DNA of 24,902 nucleotides from Sporomusaceae bacterium. GTDB lineage: Bacteria; Bacillota_C; Negativicutes; Sporomusales_B; UBA7701. The notes below the pieces were generated by a model. It was not told the DNA's origin. It did not search any database and was given only the letters and a program-made list of their open reading frames with translations. Location of the stretch: contig JALHDI010000017.1 in the NCBI GenBank assembly GCA_022839045.1, positions 42,815-67,716 on the forward strand, read 5' to 3'. The translations under genes and the position numbers were made by a program. Positions 1-7,409 of the stretch are shown here, in pieces (position 1 is the stretch's first letter; each line of letters begins with the position of its first letter).

Positions 1-903
1 CCGCAGGTCGTGGGTCGCCCGGCTGAGGCCGCGCAACTCGGACTGCCACGCCTCGTATCCCGCAGGGTCGGCCAGCGGCTTCGCGAAAGCTGTCAGCGAA
101 CGCAGGCGGCGCAGCTCGACGCGCAGCCGGTGCAGCGCCTCGGCATCCTTGTCGTCGGCCGCGAAAAGCGCGTATCTATCCAAAACCGTATGGATCTGAC
201 CGGCGATGAGGCCCCTCACGGCGGGCACGACGGCGTCCTCCGGCTCGAGCGGCGGTGCGACCGCCGGCCCGAAGCCTTCGTCGAGCCCCGCCAGCACCAG
301 CGCGCGGAAATACTTGCTGCGCGGCTCCACAGCCAGCGGGAGCTGGCGGGCAAGTTCCGCACCCAGCGCGAGCACCGCCGCCGCCGAGCCCTCCTTCAGT
401 TCCAATTCCACCTCGGCGATCGCCTCTTCCCGGCCGCCGGCCAAAATCGCCCCCCGGTCGGCAGCCACCTCGATGCGGCTGTCGGCCACGGCAACATCCG
501 CCCGCCGCCGGTCGAAAACGGTGCTGAACCTCGGCTCCAGAGGCGCGCCGCCGCCCGCCGCCGCAAGCAGCGGGCCGGCCTCGGTCGCGCGGAAATAATC
601 GTAGCTGGGCTCCGGCCCGTCGACGGTCACATTCCACTCCCGCCGCTCATGCAGGCCGCCGGCGGCAGACCCGTCCGCCTTCACCGTCGCCACCCACCGG
701 CCGCCCTCCAGGCGGATGCGATAGGCCAGGCCCGCTTCCTGCAGATCGCCCTCCGCCGTATCGAAATACCATGACTCCAGATGTTCATCCTGGGGAGGCG
801 TCAGCAGCAGCGCCGCTACGGCGGGGGCGGAAAAAACCCCTGCCCAGGCCTCGGGCGCCAGCAGGCGCAGCTTCAGTTCCAGCTCGGTATCCAAACCCGG
901 CAT
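1..903 (-). CDS. CYTH-CHAD domain protein, 3' end outside window (partial)
   Basis: Open from an ATG at 903 to the left edge (301 codons, no stop). An N-terminal CYTH domain (about residues 5-200) begins with the ExExK signature (E7, E9, K11) that binds triphosphate and metal in this superfamily. A CHAD domain starts near residue 225 and carries the His/Arg/Lys-rich helix pattern (H258, R261, R265, R266, R268). CYTH enzymes hydrolyse inorganic triphosphate or related substrates, and CHAD domains bind polyphosphate; a polyphosphate role here is inferred from the families. AGAGGAGGT lies seven bases before the ATG and fixes the start. It sits 14 bp downstream of the SixA-like gene and is surely co-transcribed with it. 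The C-terminal part of CHAD is missing only because the window ends. Confidence 0.88.
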   Translation of the reverse strand, partial: MPGLDTELELKLRLLAPEAWAGVFSAPAVAALLLTPPQDEHLESWYFDTAEGDLQEAGLAYRIRLEGGRWVATVKADGSAAGGLHERREWNVTVDGPEPSYDYFRATEAGPLLAAAGGGAPLEPRFSTVFDRRRADVAVADSRIEVAADRGAILAGGREEAIAEVELELKEGSAAAVLALGAELARQLPLAVEPRSKYFRALVLAGLDEGFGPAVAPPLEPEDAVVPAVRGLIAGQIHTVLDRYALFAADDKDAEALHRLRVELRRLRSLTAFAKPLADPAGYEAWQSELRGLSRATHDLR

Positions 904-917
904 GGCCGATACCTCCT

Positions 918-1409
918 CTAATCCTTATCTACGCCCAGCGCCGCCAGAACCTTCGGTCCGGCGAACCACCGCAGCGTGCCGGTGGAAAAATCGGGTGCGG
1001 CGAGCGTAAATCCGGCCGCCGCGCACTTCTTGAACGGCACTGTCACGTCGGCCAGCTGACGAGCCCAGATGCCGAGATACGGCTCGTGGCCTACAACGAT
1101 CATCGTGCGCTCCTCGGCCCCGCCGGCCCACTCCGCAATGAGGCTTTCCAGGCTGCCGGCGTAAATGGCGGCATGCTCCTTCACCGTAGCAACGCCCAGA
1201 TAATCGGCGATAATGTCGGCCGTCTGGCGCGACCTTAGCGCCGGACTCGTCCAGATCTCGACCCGCCTGCCGGCGGGCAGCAGCCGCTCAAGCCCTCGCG
1301 CGACCGCCTGAGCGCGCTTGCGGCCTTTCGGTACCAGCTCGCGCCGCTCGTCGGGAAGGGCGGCCGAATCCTCCTCGGCCTTCGCGTGTCTAAGCAAAAC
1401 CAGCTCCAT
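918..1409 (-). CDS. sixA: SixA-type phosphohistidine phosphatase (histidine phosphatase superfamily)
   Basis: 163 residues, the usual length for SixA. The phosphoacceptor motif LLRHAKA (R7, H8) opens the protein and the second catalytic histidine lies in VVGHEPYL (H108); TSPALRSRQTA (about 54-64) supplies the conserved arginines. SixA proteins remove phosphate from phosphohistidine on HPt or PTS-type proteins; the partner here is unknown. AGGAGG six bases before the ATG supports the start, and an extended -10 promoter (1465-1473) lies upstream. It is first in a two-gene operon with the CYTH-CHAD gene. Both products deal with phosphoryl chemistry, so the pairing may reflect phosphate or polyphosphate signalling (inference). 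A more general phosphoglycerate-mutase-like phosphatase cannot be excluded. Confidence 0.82.
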   Translation of the reverse strand: MELVLLRHAKAEEDSAALPDERRELVPKGRKRAQAVARGLERLLPAGRRVEIWTSPALRSRQTADIIADYLGVATVKEHAAIYAGSLESLIAEWAGGAEERTMIVVGHEPYLGIWARQLADVTVPFKKCAAAGFTLAAPDFSTGTLRWFAGPKVLAALGVDKD

Positions 1410-1464
1410 AGCCTGCCTCCTATACTTACCGGCAAGCGCCGGCAGCGAACAATATCATAAACAT

Positions 1465-1493
1465 ATTATAGCATGATACCCGCGGGACAATAA
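1465..1493 (-). promoter_or_regulatory. Extended -10 promoter for the sixA-CYTH/CHAD operon
   Basis: On the minus strand TGCTATAAT (1473-1465) is a perfect -10 with the TGn extension. At 17 bp spacing the -35 position reads TTATTG, a poor match, as is common for extended -10 promoters. It lies 55 bp upstream of the sixA ATG. Confidence 0.6.
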
Positions 1494-1556
1494 ACAAGCC
1501 GCACAAATGCGCCCCGGAGGGCGCGCCGGCCTCTCACGCCGTCCCCCTTAGCCTCA

Positions 1557-1585
1557 TATAATAATCTGAACACCGAAAAGGGGGT
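1557..1585 (+). promoter_or_regulatory. Possible -10 (TATAAT, 1557-1562) and Shine-Dalgarno of the SPOCS gene
   Basis: A perfect TATAAT lies 29 bp before the ATG at 1592, with AAAAGGGGGTG as ribosome site. No convincing -35 is present at the proper distance. If the gene is spore-specific, a sporulation sigma factor with a different -35 would explain this (inference). Confidence 0.4.
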
Positions 1586-1591
1586 GCAAAC

Positions 1592-2437
1592 ATGAACTAC
1601 TTATATAAACCGAAACCTGTCCTCGGCAAATGCGTACTGGGCGCGCAGGCCGGGCCGCAGAGCATCGTCGTCCGGCAACTGGTCGGCGAGGCGGAAACCC
1701 AGTGCACGCTCGACATCTGTGTCCGCGTACCGCGCAGGAAACCGGCGATCGAGCAGGTCATCGACGTCTTTATCAAAAAGCTATGCATACATGACGTCAC
1801 CATCATTCACAACAAAGTCATCGTCTGCGGCGACTTCGAAATCAAAGCCATCTACGTGGCCTGCCTGCCCGACCAGCCCGTCCACGCTGTGGAAATGCGT
1901 CGCGTCAGATTCACCGCCGACGTGCCCATCTGGGGCGCGATGTGCGGCATGGATGCGGACGCCAACGTCATGGTCGAATACGTGGACTACGACTGCCCGC
2001 ATCACCATCATCATCACCATCACCGCGGCAAATACCACTACGGCAAAGGCATGACCCACGACCACGGCCACTGCGACGACGACTGCGACCATGGTCACCA
2101 CCACGACCACGGCCACTGCGACGACGACTGCGACCACGGCCACCACGACCACGGACACTGCGACGACGGCTGCGGCCACGGCCACCACGGCGACGATCAC
2201 TGCGGGTATGACGACCACTGGGGTCATGACCATCACCACCACGATCACGACGACGGCCACCACGGCCATCAGTGGTGCAAGCCGAAATGCGCCCCGTGCG
2301 ACCACCAGGATGACCACGGTTTCCGGCACTTCAACGTCGCCATCGTCCTCAGGGTCGTCGCCAAAGTCATGACCGACCGCGAGATAATAATCTACCCCGG
2401 CCAGTATCCCGGTCTGCCGGCAAAACCGAAAGGGTAG
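1592..2437 (+). CDS. SPOCS (DUF3794) domain protein with a His/Asp/Cys-rich metal-binding insert
   Basis: 281 residues. Residues about 15-133 read as a SPOCS/DUF3794 domain (V-PRRKPAIEQVIDV..., KVIVCGDFEIKAIYV, VHAVEMRRVRFTADVPIWGA). The closing strand of the same type of domain, NVAIVLRVVAKVMTDREIII, appears only at 248-267. Between them sits an insert (about 134-246) with eight consecutive histidines (137-144) and three near-perfect copies of a DHGHCDDDCDHGHH unit (about 156-199), then further HHHHDHDDGHHGH and CKPKCAPC stretches. SPOCS domains occur in spore coat and cortex morphogenetic proteins, where they mediate protein assembly. The insert strongly suggests binding of Zn, Ni, Cu or Co. 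A spore-surface metal store or scaffold is inference. No signal peptide or membrane segment is seen. It appears to be a single-gene unit. Confidence 0.8.
   Translation: MNYLYKPKPVLGKCVLGAQAGPQSIVVRQLVGEAETQCTLDICVRVPRRKPAIEQVIDVFIKKLCIHDVTIIHNKVIVCGDFEIKAIYVACLPDQPVHAVEMRRVRFTADVPIWGAMCGMDADANVMVEYVDYDCPHHHHHHHHRGKYHYGKGMTHDHGHCDDDCDHGHHHDHGHCDDDCDHGHHDHGHCDDGCGHGHHGDDHCGYDDHWGHDHHHHDHDDGHHGHQWCKPKCAPCDHQDDHGFRHFNVAIVLRVVAKVMTDREIIIYPGQYPGLPAKPKG
2057..2188 (+). repeat. Three tandem 42-45 bp coding repeats (His/Asp/Cys units)
   Basis: Units at 2057-2101, 2102-2143 and 2144-2185 each encode HDHGHCDD(D/G)C(D/G)HGH. The copies differ by a few mostly third-position changes (cat/cac, ggt/ggc/gga) plus D-to-G replacements in the third unit. 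This points to recent in-frame duplication of a metal-binding module inside the SPOCS gene. Confidence 0.9.
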
Positions 2438-2446
2438 GGCGCACAC

Positions 2447-2472
2447 GGCGGGCCCCTCTGCAGGGGCCCGCC
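2447..2472 (+). terminator. Perfect 10-bp hairpin after the SPOCS gene (terminator-like, no T tract)
   Basis: GGCGGGCCCC at 2447-2456 is exactly complementary to 2463-2472, with a six-base loop (TCTGCA). It begins 9 bp past the stop. No run of T follows, so it could be an RNA-end stabiliser rather than a true intrinsic terminator. Confidence 0.5.
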
Positions 2473-2489
2473 AGGCCGTCCATAAGCCC

Positions 2490-2582
2490 GCATCTGCGGC
2501 GCACCCGCAAGGAGTAGGCCGCCGTTCTAGGGCGCTGAAGCGCCAAGAACGGCGCTCTTGTTCCTCAGAGCGCCGCAGATGC
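2490..2582. other. Nested palindromic element: 93-bp potential three-way-junction RNA or mobile palindrome
   Basis: A 13-bp perfect inverted repeat, GCATCTGCGGCGC at 2490-2502 against 2570-2582, closes the element. Inside, GCCGTTCT (2521-2528) pairs with 2546-2553, and GGCGCT (2531-2536) pairs with AGCGCC (2539-2544), giving a long hairpin with one asymmetric bulge. A competing 7-bp hairpin, GCGCTCT (2552-2558) with AGAGCGC (2567-2573), overlaps the outer right arm. No ORF covers it. It resembles a REP/MITE-like palindrome or a folded RNA; which one cannot be told from a single copy. The rest of the 2438-2694 gap shows nothing clear. Confidence 0.55.
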
Positions 2583-2694
2583 CAATAAAAGTCGTGTTGC
2601 GATGGCTATTCCCCGTCCCGCTCCGGCGTGTTAAAATAAACCTTATAAGACATATTTAGACAATAGCTGCAAGAAGGGGTACGGGGGCGATCAA

Positions 2695-5199
2695 GTGATA
2701 TTCAGCATCAGGGCTCAGATGATTACCGCTTTCGTTTTGCTCATCGTTCTCCCCATAATCGTCCTCGGCGTACTTTCCTATCAGAAGACCGAAGCCATCC
2801 TGCTCGAAAAGGCCAAGGAGCACAGCCTGGAGACAATGGAAAACGCCAGGGTGTTCTTTATCGAAAACTTCCTCGCCGACGTCGGGGCAGCCCTCGACAC
2901 CTTCGCCCTGAGCATCGAGGGCGGACAGGCCCACTCCTTGTCCGCCCCCGGGTCGCTTACGGCCGAATGGGATCAGTTCCGGCGCTTCAACCGTAACCTG
3001 CCGGCCGTTTTCATCGGCACCGCCGACGGCCGTTTCATCGTATCGTCCAACACCATGCCGGTCCAGGAATTCGATCCCCGCAAACGCCCCTGGTACCGGC
3101 GGGCGCTGGAAAATCCCGGCCGCATCATCTGGAGCGACCTGTACCTCGACGCCATCACCTTCAAACCAATCATCAGCGCAGCGCGGACGGTCACCGTCAA
3201 CGGGGAAGTGGCCGGCGTGCTCGGGGTCGACATATCCCTGCCTTTGCTGGCCAACGTCGTCAAAAGAATCCACTTCGAACAGGGCGGCTACGCCATCCTT
3301 GTCGACCAGGCCGGGTTGATAATCGCCCATCCCGACCCCCGCAAACTGGGAAAAACGGTAACCGATGAAGCCTGGTTCTGGGAGATAAAAAACCAGTACA
3401 AAGGAGTCATCCTCCTCCCCCTGGAAAACGACAACACCTTCATCAGCTACATCACCATCGCCCGCACCGGGTGGAAGCTCGTCGGCTTCATCCCCCAGGA
3501 AAACTTCCGGCAGGAACTGGCGCCGATAAAAGACAGGACGCTAGGCGTGGGGGCGGTGGCGGTCTTTCTCGCCCTGCTCATCGGCGTGACGGTCGCCAGC
3601 GGCATCGCCGCCAGGATGCGGGGCCTCGTGGGGGCGATGACCAAGGTTCAGAAGGGCGACTTCTCAGCCCGCTGGCGCGACTCCTCCGCCGTGGAATTCG
3701 CCGAAATCAGCGACAAGTTCAACGCCATGGTCACCACGCTCGAAAAACTCATCAGGCAGGAACAGGCCTCGCAGCACGAAATCGCCCTCCAGAAGGAATA
3801 TCTCGAGCAACTGTTCGAAAACTCGCCCGAGAGCATCGCCATCATCGACGCCGACGACCGAATCGTCAGAGTCAACAACAACTTCGCGCGCCTGTTCGGT
3901 TACACCATCGACGAAGCCCAGGGCAGCTACATCAACGATCTCGTCGTCCCGGACGAACTGCGCGAGGAAGGGATCGAGATCAGCAGCCGCGTACTCAACA
4001 ATAAGGTCGTCGAAAAAGAGACGGTCAGAAAGCGCAAGGACGGCCAACTGTTCGACATCTTCGTCCTCGGCTACCCGATCGTCGTCATGGGCAAACAGGT
4101 GGGCGGTTACATAATCTACCGCGACATCTCCGAGCGCAAGGAGGCGGAACGGCGGCTCACCTACGCCAGCACCCACGACCTCCTCACCGACATGTACAAC
4201 CGCCGGTACTTTGAGCAGGAAATGGGGCGCCTCGGCACCGGGGACTACCCGGCGGCCGGCATCATCATCAGCGATATCGACGGGCTCAAACTCGTCAACG
4301 ACACCCTGGGGCACGCCGTAGGCGACGACCTGCTCCTGCAGGCGGCCCGCATCATCAAGGACAACGTCCCCGACGACGCCGTCCTCTGCCGGATCGGCGG
4401 CGACGAATTCGCCGTTCTCCTCCCCGTTACCGACGAGGCCAGTCTGCAAGAAATCGTCGGCGGCATAATGGCCGCCATCGCCGCCGACAACATCAACAAC
4501 AGGGAATACGTACTCAGCATCTCGATGGGGTACGCCGTCCGCGGGCCCGCCCATCTCAGCATGAACGACGTCTACCGTGAAGCGGACAGCAGCATGTACC
4601 GGGAAAAGCTGCACCGCAGCAGCAGCACCCGCAGCGCCCTCGTCAAAACCCTCACCGAGGCCCTCCACGCCCGCGACTTCATCACCGAAGGCCACGCCGA
4701 CCGGCTGCAGGAACTCGTCGAAAAACTCGCCAGGGTCGTCGGCATCCCCGAGCGGCGGATCGGCGACCTGCGCCTGCTGGCGCAATTTCACGACATCGGC
4801 AAAGTCGGCATCCCCGACAACATCCTCTTCAAGCCCGGCCGCCTGAACGAAGCCGAAACCAAAATCATGCGCCGCCACAGCGAAATCGGCTACCGCATCG
4901 CGGTCGCCTCGCCCGACTTCCACCACATCGCCGACTGGATCCTCAATCACCACGAATGGTGGGACGGCGGCGGCTACCCGCTCGGCCTCAGGGGCGAAGA
5001 AATACCCGTCGAATGCCGCATCCTCCTCATCGCCGACGCCTTCGACGCCATGACTCAGGACCGTCCCTACCGCCAGGCGATGTCGACGGCGGAAGCGCTG
5101 CAGGAAATCGCCGCCTGCAAAGGCAAGATGTTCGACCCCGTTCTGGCGGACAAATTCATCAGCCTCTTCGCCCCCAAGCCGGATGGGGAACAGGCATAA
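2695..5199 (+). CDS. Membrane dCache-HAMP-PAS-GGDEF-HD-GYP cyclic-di-GMP regulator
   Basis: 834 residues from a GTG at 2695 (GGGGG seven bases upstream). Order: membrane segment about 9-28; extracytoplasmic dCache-type sensor about 35-275; second membrane segment 284-304; HAMP about 305-355; PAS about 370-480; GGDEF about 490-640; HD-GYP about 650-834. The cyclase motif GGDEF is intact at 568-572. The phosphodiesterase has H699-D700, HHE at 752-754 and GYP at 760-762. The protein can therefore in principle both make c-di-GMP from GTP and degrade it, in response to a small outside ligand. No RxxD inhibitory site precedes GGDEF (PDDA at that place), so product inhibition is not expected. It stands alone, ending at a strong bidirectional terminator. 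Which activity dominates cannot be seen. Confidence 0.93.
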   Translation: MIFSIRAQMITAFVLLIVLPIIVLGVLSYQKTEAILLEKAKEHSLETMENARVFFIENFLADVGAALDTFALSIEGGQAHSLSAPGSLTAEWDQFRRFNRNLPAVFIGTADGRFIVSSNTMPVQEFDPRKRPWYRRALENPGRIIWSDLYLDAITFKPIISAARTVTVNGEVAGVLGVDISLPLLANVVKRIHFEQGGYAILVDQAGLIIAHPDPRKLGKTVTDEAWFWEIKNQYKGVILLPLENDNTFISYITIARTGWKLVGFIPQENFRQELAPIKDRTLGVGAVAVFLALLIGVTVASGIAARMRGLVGAMTKVQKGDFSARWRDSSAVEFAEISDKFNAMVTTLEKLIRQEQASQHEIALQKEYLEQLFENSPESIAIIDADDRIVRVNNNFARLFGYTIDEAQGSYINDLVVPDELREEGIEISSRVLNNKVVEKETVRKRKDGQLFDIFVLGYPIVVMGKQVGGYIIYRDISERKEAERRLTYASTHDLLTDMYNRRYFEQEMGRLGTGDYPAAGIIISDIDGLKLVNDTLGHAVGDDLLLQAARIIKDNVPDDAVLCRIGGDEFAVLLPVTDEASLQEIVGGIMAAIAADNINNREYVLSISMGYAVRGPAHLSMNDVYREADSSMYREKLHRSSSTRSALVKTLTEALHARDFITEGHADRLQELVEKLARVVGIPERRIGDLRLLAQFHDIGKVGIPDNILFKPGRLNEAETKIMRRHSEIGYRIAVASPDFHHIADWILNHHEWWDGGGYPLGLRGEEIPVECRILLIADAFDAMTQDRPYRQAMSTAEALQEIAACKGKMFDPVLADKFISLFAPKPDGEQA

Positions 5200-5210
5200 G
5201 CAAAAACCAC

Positions 5211-5246
5211 AAAGCCGGGGCTGATAAGCCCCGGCTTTTGCTTTTC
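5211..5246. terminator. Bidirectional intrinsic terminator between the GGDEF/HD-GYP gene and lysR
   Basis: AAAGCCGGGGCT (5211-5222) pairs perfectly with AGCCCCGGCTTT (5227-5238) around a GATA loop. T-rich sequence follows on the plus strand and A-rich sequence precedes it, serving the minus strand. It separates two convergent genes. Confidence 0.92.
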
Positions 5247-6147
5247 AAATTCCCGCCGGCTCCAAACCGAGGAACTCGGCCGTAAACGTCAGCCACTGGC
5301 GGGCGGCGAACGACAGATAACGATCCCGGCGGCGGATGACCGCCAACTCGAGGCATAACGGCTGCCCGGCCAGCGGCACGGAAACGATGGCCGCCGGGTC
5401 GAGGCCGTCGCAGATTATCCCCGGCAGCAGGGCGATGCCGAGGTTGGCGGCCACCATCCCCGTCATGAACTCCCGCTGGGAAGTCTCGCAGATCACCCGC
5501 GGCGCGAAGCCCGCCTGACCGCAGCGCTGGAGGATATGGTCGTGGAGGCTGAAATCCTCGCGGTACAGCACGAAAGGCTCGTCCGCCAGCGCCGCGAAAT
5601 CGACGGCCTGCTGGCCCGCCAGGCGGTGGCTCGGGTGCACGATAACCCGCAGCGGGTCGCGGATGCACGAATACACGGCGAGCAGGGCGGTTTTCGCCGG
5701 CGGCGAGCAGACCACGCCCGCATCCAGGGTACCGTCCAGCACCGCCTCCTCGATCCTCTTCGACCCGTACTCGTAAAGCTCGATCCCGATGCTCGGGAAC
5801 ACCCGGTTGAACTCCCCCAGCGCGCGGGGGAAAACGGTCGATGCGGCGATCGGTGGCATGCCGATCCGCAGCCGGCCTTTGCGCAGGCTGGTGACGTTAT
5901 CGAGCTCCACCGTCAGGTTCTGGAAGAGGCCGACGATCTGCTGGGCCTGTTCGAGCAGCGCCTGGCCGGCGTCGGTCAGCTCCACCTGCTTGGTGGTGCG
6001 GTGGAACAGCGTCACCGCCAGCTCCTCCTCCAGCGCCTTGATCATCTTGCTGATCGACGGCTGGGTGACATGGAGCCTCGCGGCGGCCTTGCTGAAGCTC
6101 CCCTGCCTGACAACCTCGAGAAAATATTCGAGATGGCGTATATCCAT
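5245..6147 (-). CDS. LysR-family transcriptional regulator
   Basis: 300 residues, standard for the family. The N-terminal winged helix-turn-helix (MDIRHLEYFLEVV...FSKAAARLHVTQPSISKMIKALEEEL, about 1-60) is canonical, and the rest is a periplasmic-binding-like effector domain (about 90-295). The DNA-binding half resembles the CidR/YwbI group, but the ligand cannot be deduced. AAGGAGG seven bases before the ATG fixes the start. It is divergent from a 2-hydroxyacid dehydrogenase 118 bp away, the classical arrangement for a LysR regulator and its target. The shared gap holds a good palindrome (6213-6230). LysR proteins usually repress themselves and activate the divergent gene with a co-inducer, plausibly here a 2-keto or 2-hydroxy acid (inference). 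Confidence 0.92.
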   Translation of the reverse strand: MDIRHLEYFLEVVRQGSFSKAAARLHVTQPSISKMIKALEEELAVTLFHRTTKQVELTDAGQALLEQAQQIVGLFQNLTVELDNVTSLRKGRLRIGMPPIAASTVFPRALGEFNRVFPSIGIELYEYGSKRIEEAVLDGTLDAGVVCSPPAKTALLAVYSCIRDPLRVIVHPSHRLAGQQAVDFAALADEPFVLYREDFSLHDHILQRCGQAGFAPRVICETSQREFMTGMVAANLGIALLPGIICDGLDPAAIVSVPLAGQPLCLELAVIRRRDRYLSFAARQWLTFTAEFLGLEPAGI

Positions 6148-6212
6148 AAGCTCGCCTCCTTACCATCCATTCTATTATAAATTGAAAGAATATAAAACAT
6201 GCAGAATATGAA

Positions 6213-6230
6213 TTTTACCTATAGGAAAAA
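6213..6230. promoter_or_regulatory. Candidate LysR operator, palindrome TTTTaCCTATAGGaAAAA
   Basis: An 18-bp inverted repeat with a single non-pairing base pair, centred on CCTATAGG, in the AT-rich gap between the divergent lysR and dehydrogenase genes. It satisfies the loose T-N11-A rule of LysR sites. It lies 36 bp before the dehydrogenase ATG and beyond the lysR -10 candidate (TATAAT on the minus strand, 6179-6174). Confidence 0.5.
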
Positions 6231-6265
6231 ATACGATAAGATTAACCCGCAAGGAGGGAGAAGAT

Positions 6266-7240
6266 ATGAAGCAAAAAGTGTTCATCTCCGGCAAAGTTCC
6301 CCGCGTCGCTTACGACATGCTCGCCGCCGAATTCGCAGTCGCCATGCACGACAGCCTCACGCTGCTCACCAAAGAAGAAATCATCGCCGGTCTGGTCGGC
6401 TGCGACGCCCTGCTACCGCTCCTGTCCGACGGCATCGACGCCGCCGTCATAAACTCCGCCCCCGACCTCAAGATCATCGCCAATTACGGGGCCGGCTTCA
6501 ACAACATCGACCTCGCCGCCGCCACCGCCCGCGGCATCCCCGTCACCAACACCCCCGCCGTCTCCACCGACGCCACCGCCGACCTCACCTGGGGCCTCAT
6601 CATCGCCATCGCCCGCCGCATCGTCGAAGGCGATAAAAACACCCGCGCCGGCAAATTCACCGGCTGGGCCCCCCTTTACCACCTCGGCGTCGAAGTCGCC
6701 GGCAAAACACTCGGCGTCGTCGGCATGGGCAACATCGGCAAAGCCGTAGTCAAACGGGCCAAAGGCTTCGACATGCGCGTCGTCTACAACTCCCGCACCA
6801 GGCTCAGCCCCGCCCAGGAAACAGAACTCGGCATCGAATACATGCCCTTGGACGGCGTCATCCGCGCCGCCGACTTCCTCACCTTCCACGTAAGCTACGA
6901 CCCGTCCATGCGCCACATGATCGGCGCCCCCCAACTGGCCGCCATGAAGAGCACCGCCTACATCATCAACGCCGCCCGCGGGCCGCTCATCGACGAACAG
7001 GCTCTCCTCGAAGCGCTGCGCGCAGGCATCATCGCCGGTGCCGCCCTCGACGTCTACGAATTCGAACCCAAAATCACCCCAGGCTTGGAAGAACTCGACA
7101 ACGTCATCCTCTGCCCCCACCTCGGCAACGCCACCGTCGAAACGCGGGACGCCATGGCCGAACTCGCGGCCCAAAACATCCTTTCAGTCCTCAAGGGAGG
7201 ACGACCGCTCACCTGCGTCAACCCGCAGATATACAGATAG
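6266..7240 (+). CDS. D-isomer-specific 2-hydroxyacid dehydrogenase (glyoxylate/hydroxypyruvate reductase type)
   Basis: 324 residues. The Rossmann motif VVGMGNIG (G153, G155, G158) is followed by VVYNSR (173-177). An Asn-Ser-Arg there instead of an acidic residue favours NADPH over NADH. Catalytic residues are R238 (in NAARG), E265/E267 (DVYEFEP) and H285 (CPHLGNAT). The family reversibly reduces 2-keto acids to D-2-hydroxy acids in the cytoplasm; the overall pattern is closest to glyoxylate reductase-like members, but the substrate is not certain. AAGGAGGGAG just before the ATG is a strong ribosome site. It is divergently paired with the LysR gene. A glcD/glcF pair that would oxidise such hydroxy acids lies 10 kb away, so a glycolate/glyoxylate or lactate/pyruvate exchange is possible (inference). 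Confidence 0.88.
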   Translation: MKQKVFISGKVPRVAYDMLAAEFAVAMHDSLTLLTKEEIIAGLVGCDALLPLLSDGIDAAVINSAPDLKIIANYGAGFNNIDLAAATARGIPVTNTPAVSTDATADLTWGLIIAIARRIVEGDKNTRAGKFTGWAPLYHLGVEVAGKTLGVVGMGNIGKAVVKRAKGFDMRVVYNSRTRLSPAQETELGIEYMPLDGVIRAADFLTFHVSYDPSMRHMIGAPQLAAMKSTAYIINAARGPLIDEQALLEALRAGIIAGAALDVYEFEPKITPGLEELDNVILCPHLGNATVETRDAMAELAAQNILSVLKGGRPLTCVNPQIYR

Positions 7241-7263
7241 GCTGGAAGGTCCATCTGTAGCGC

Positions 7264-7308
7264 GGGGCCGCCGACAAACCCCGGTTGCGGGCGCCCGTCG
7301 GCGGCCCC
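7264..7308 (+). terminator. Terminator-like 12-bp hairpin after the dehydrogenase gene
   Basis: GGGGCCGCCGAC (7264-7275) is perfectly complementary to 7297-7308, enclosing a 21-base loop; TCATTTTC follows. The T run is interrupted, so termination efficiency is uncertain. A second hairpin, GGCGGGA/TCCCGCC (7339-7345 / 7351-7357), lies in the leader of the next gene. Confidence 0.6.
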
Positions 7309-7409
7309 CGTCATTTTCGCGACGGGAAAAAAGCCGCCGGCGGGAGGGAGTCCCGCCGCGCGCGGCGAATATAAACCCCAAAACCTGGTTCTTACGGAAG
7401 GATAACAGC

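Noticed and set aside
10..774. Plus-strand open frame of 254 codons at the left edge
   Set aside because: The opposite strand encodes a clear CYTH-CHAD protein with the ExExK motif and a good ribosome site; the plus frame is Arg/Pro/Ala noise.
1509..1524. Terminator between sixA and the SPOCS gene (GCGCCC-CGGA-GGGCGC)
   Set aside because: A short hairpin with no T run and no converging transcript to end; the genes are divergent.
2057..2188. CRISPR-like regular repeats
   Set aside because: The repeats are adjacent without unique spacers, lie in frame within a gene and encode a His/Asp/Cys unit.
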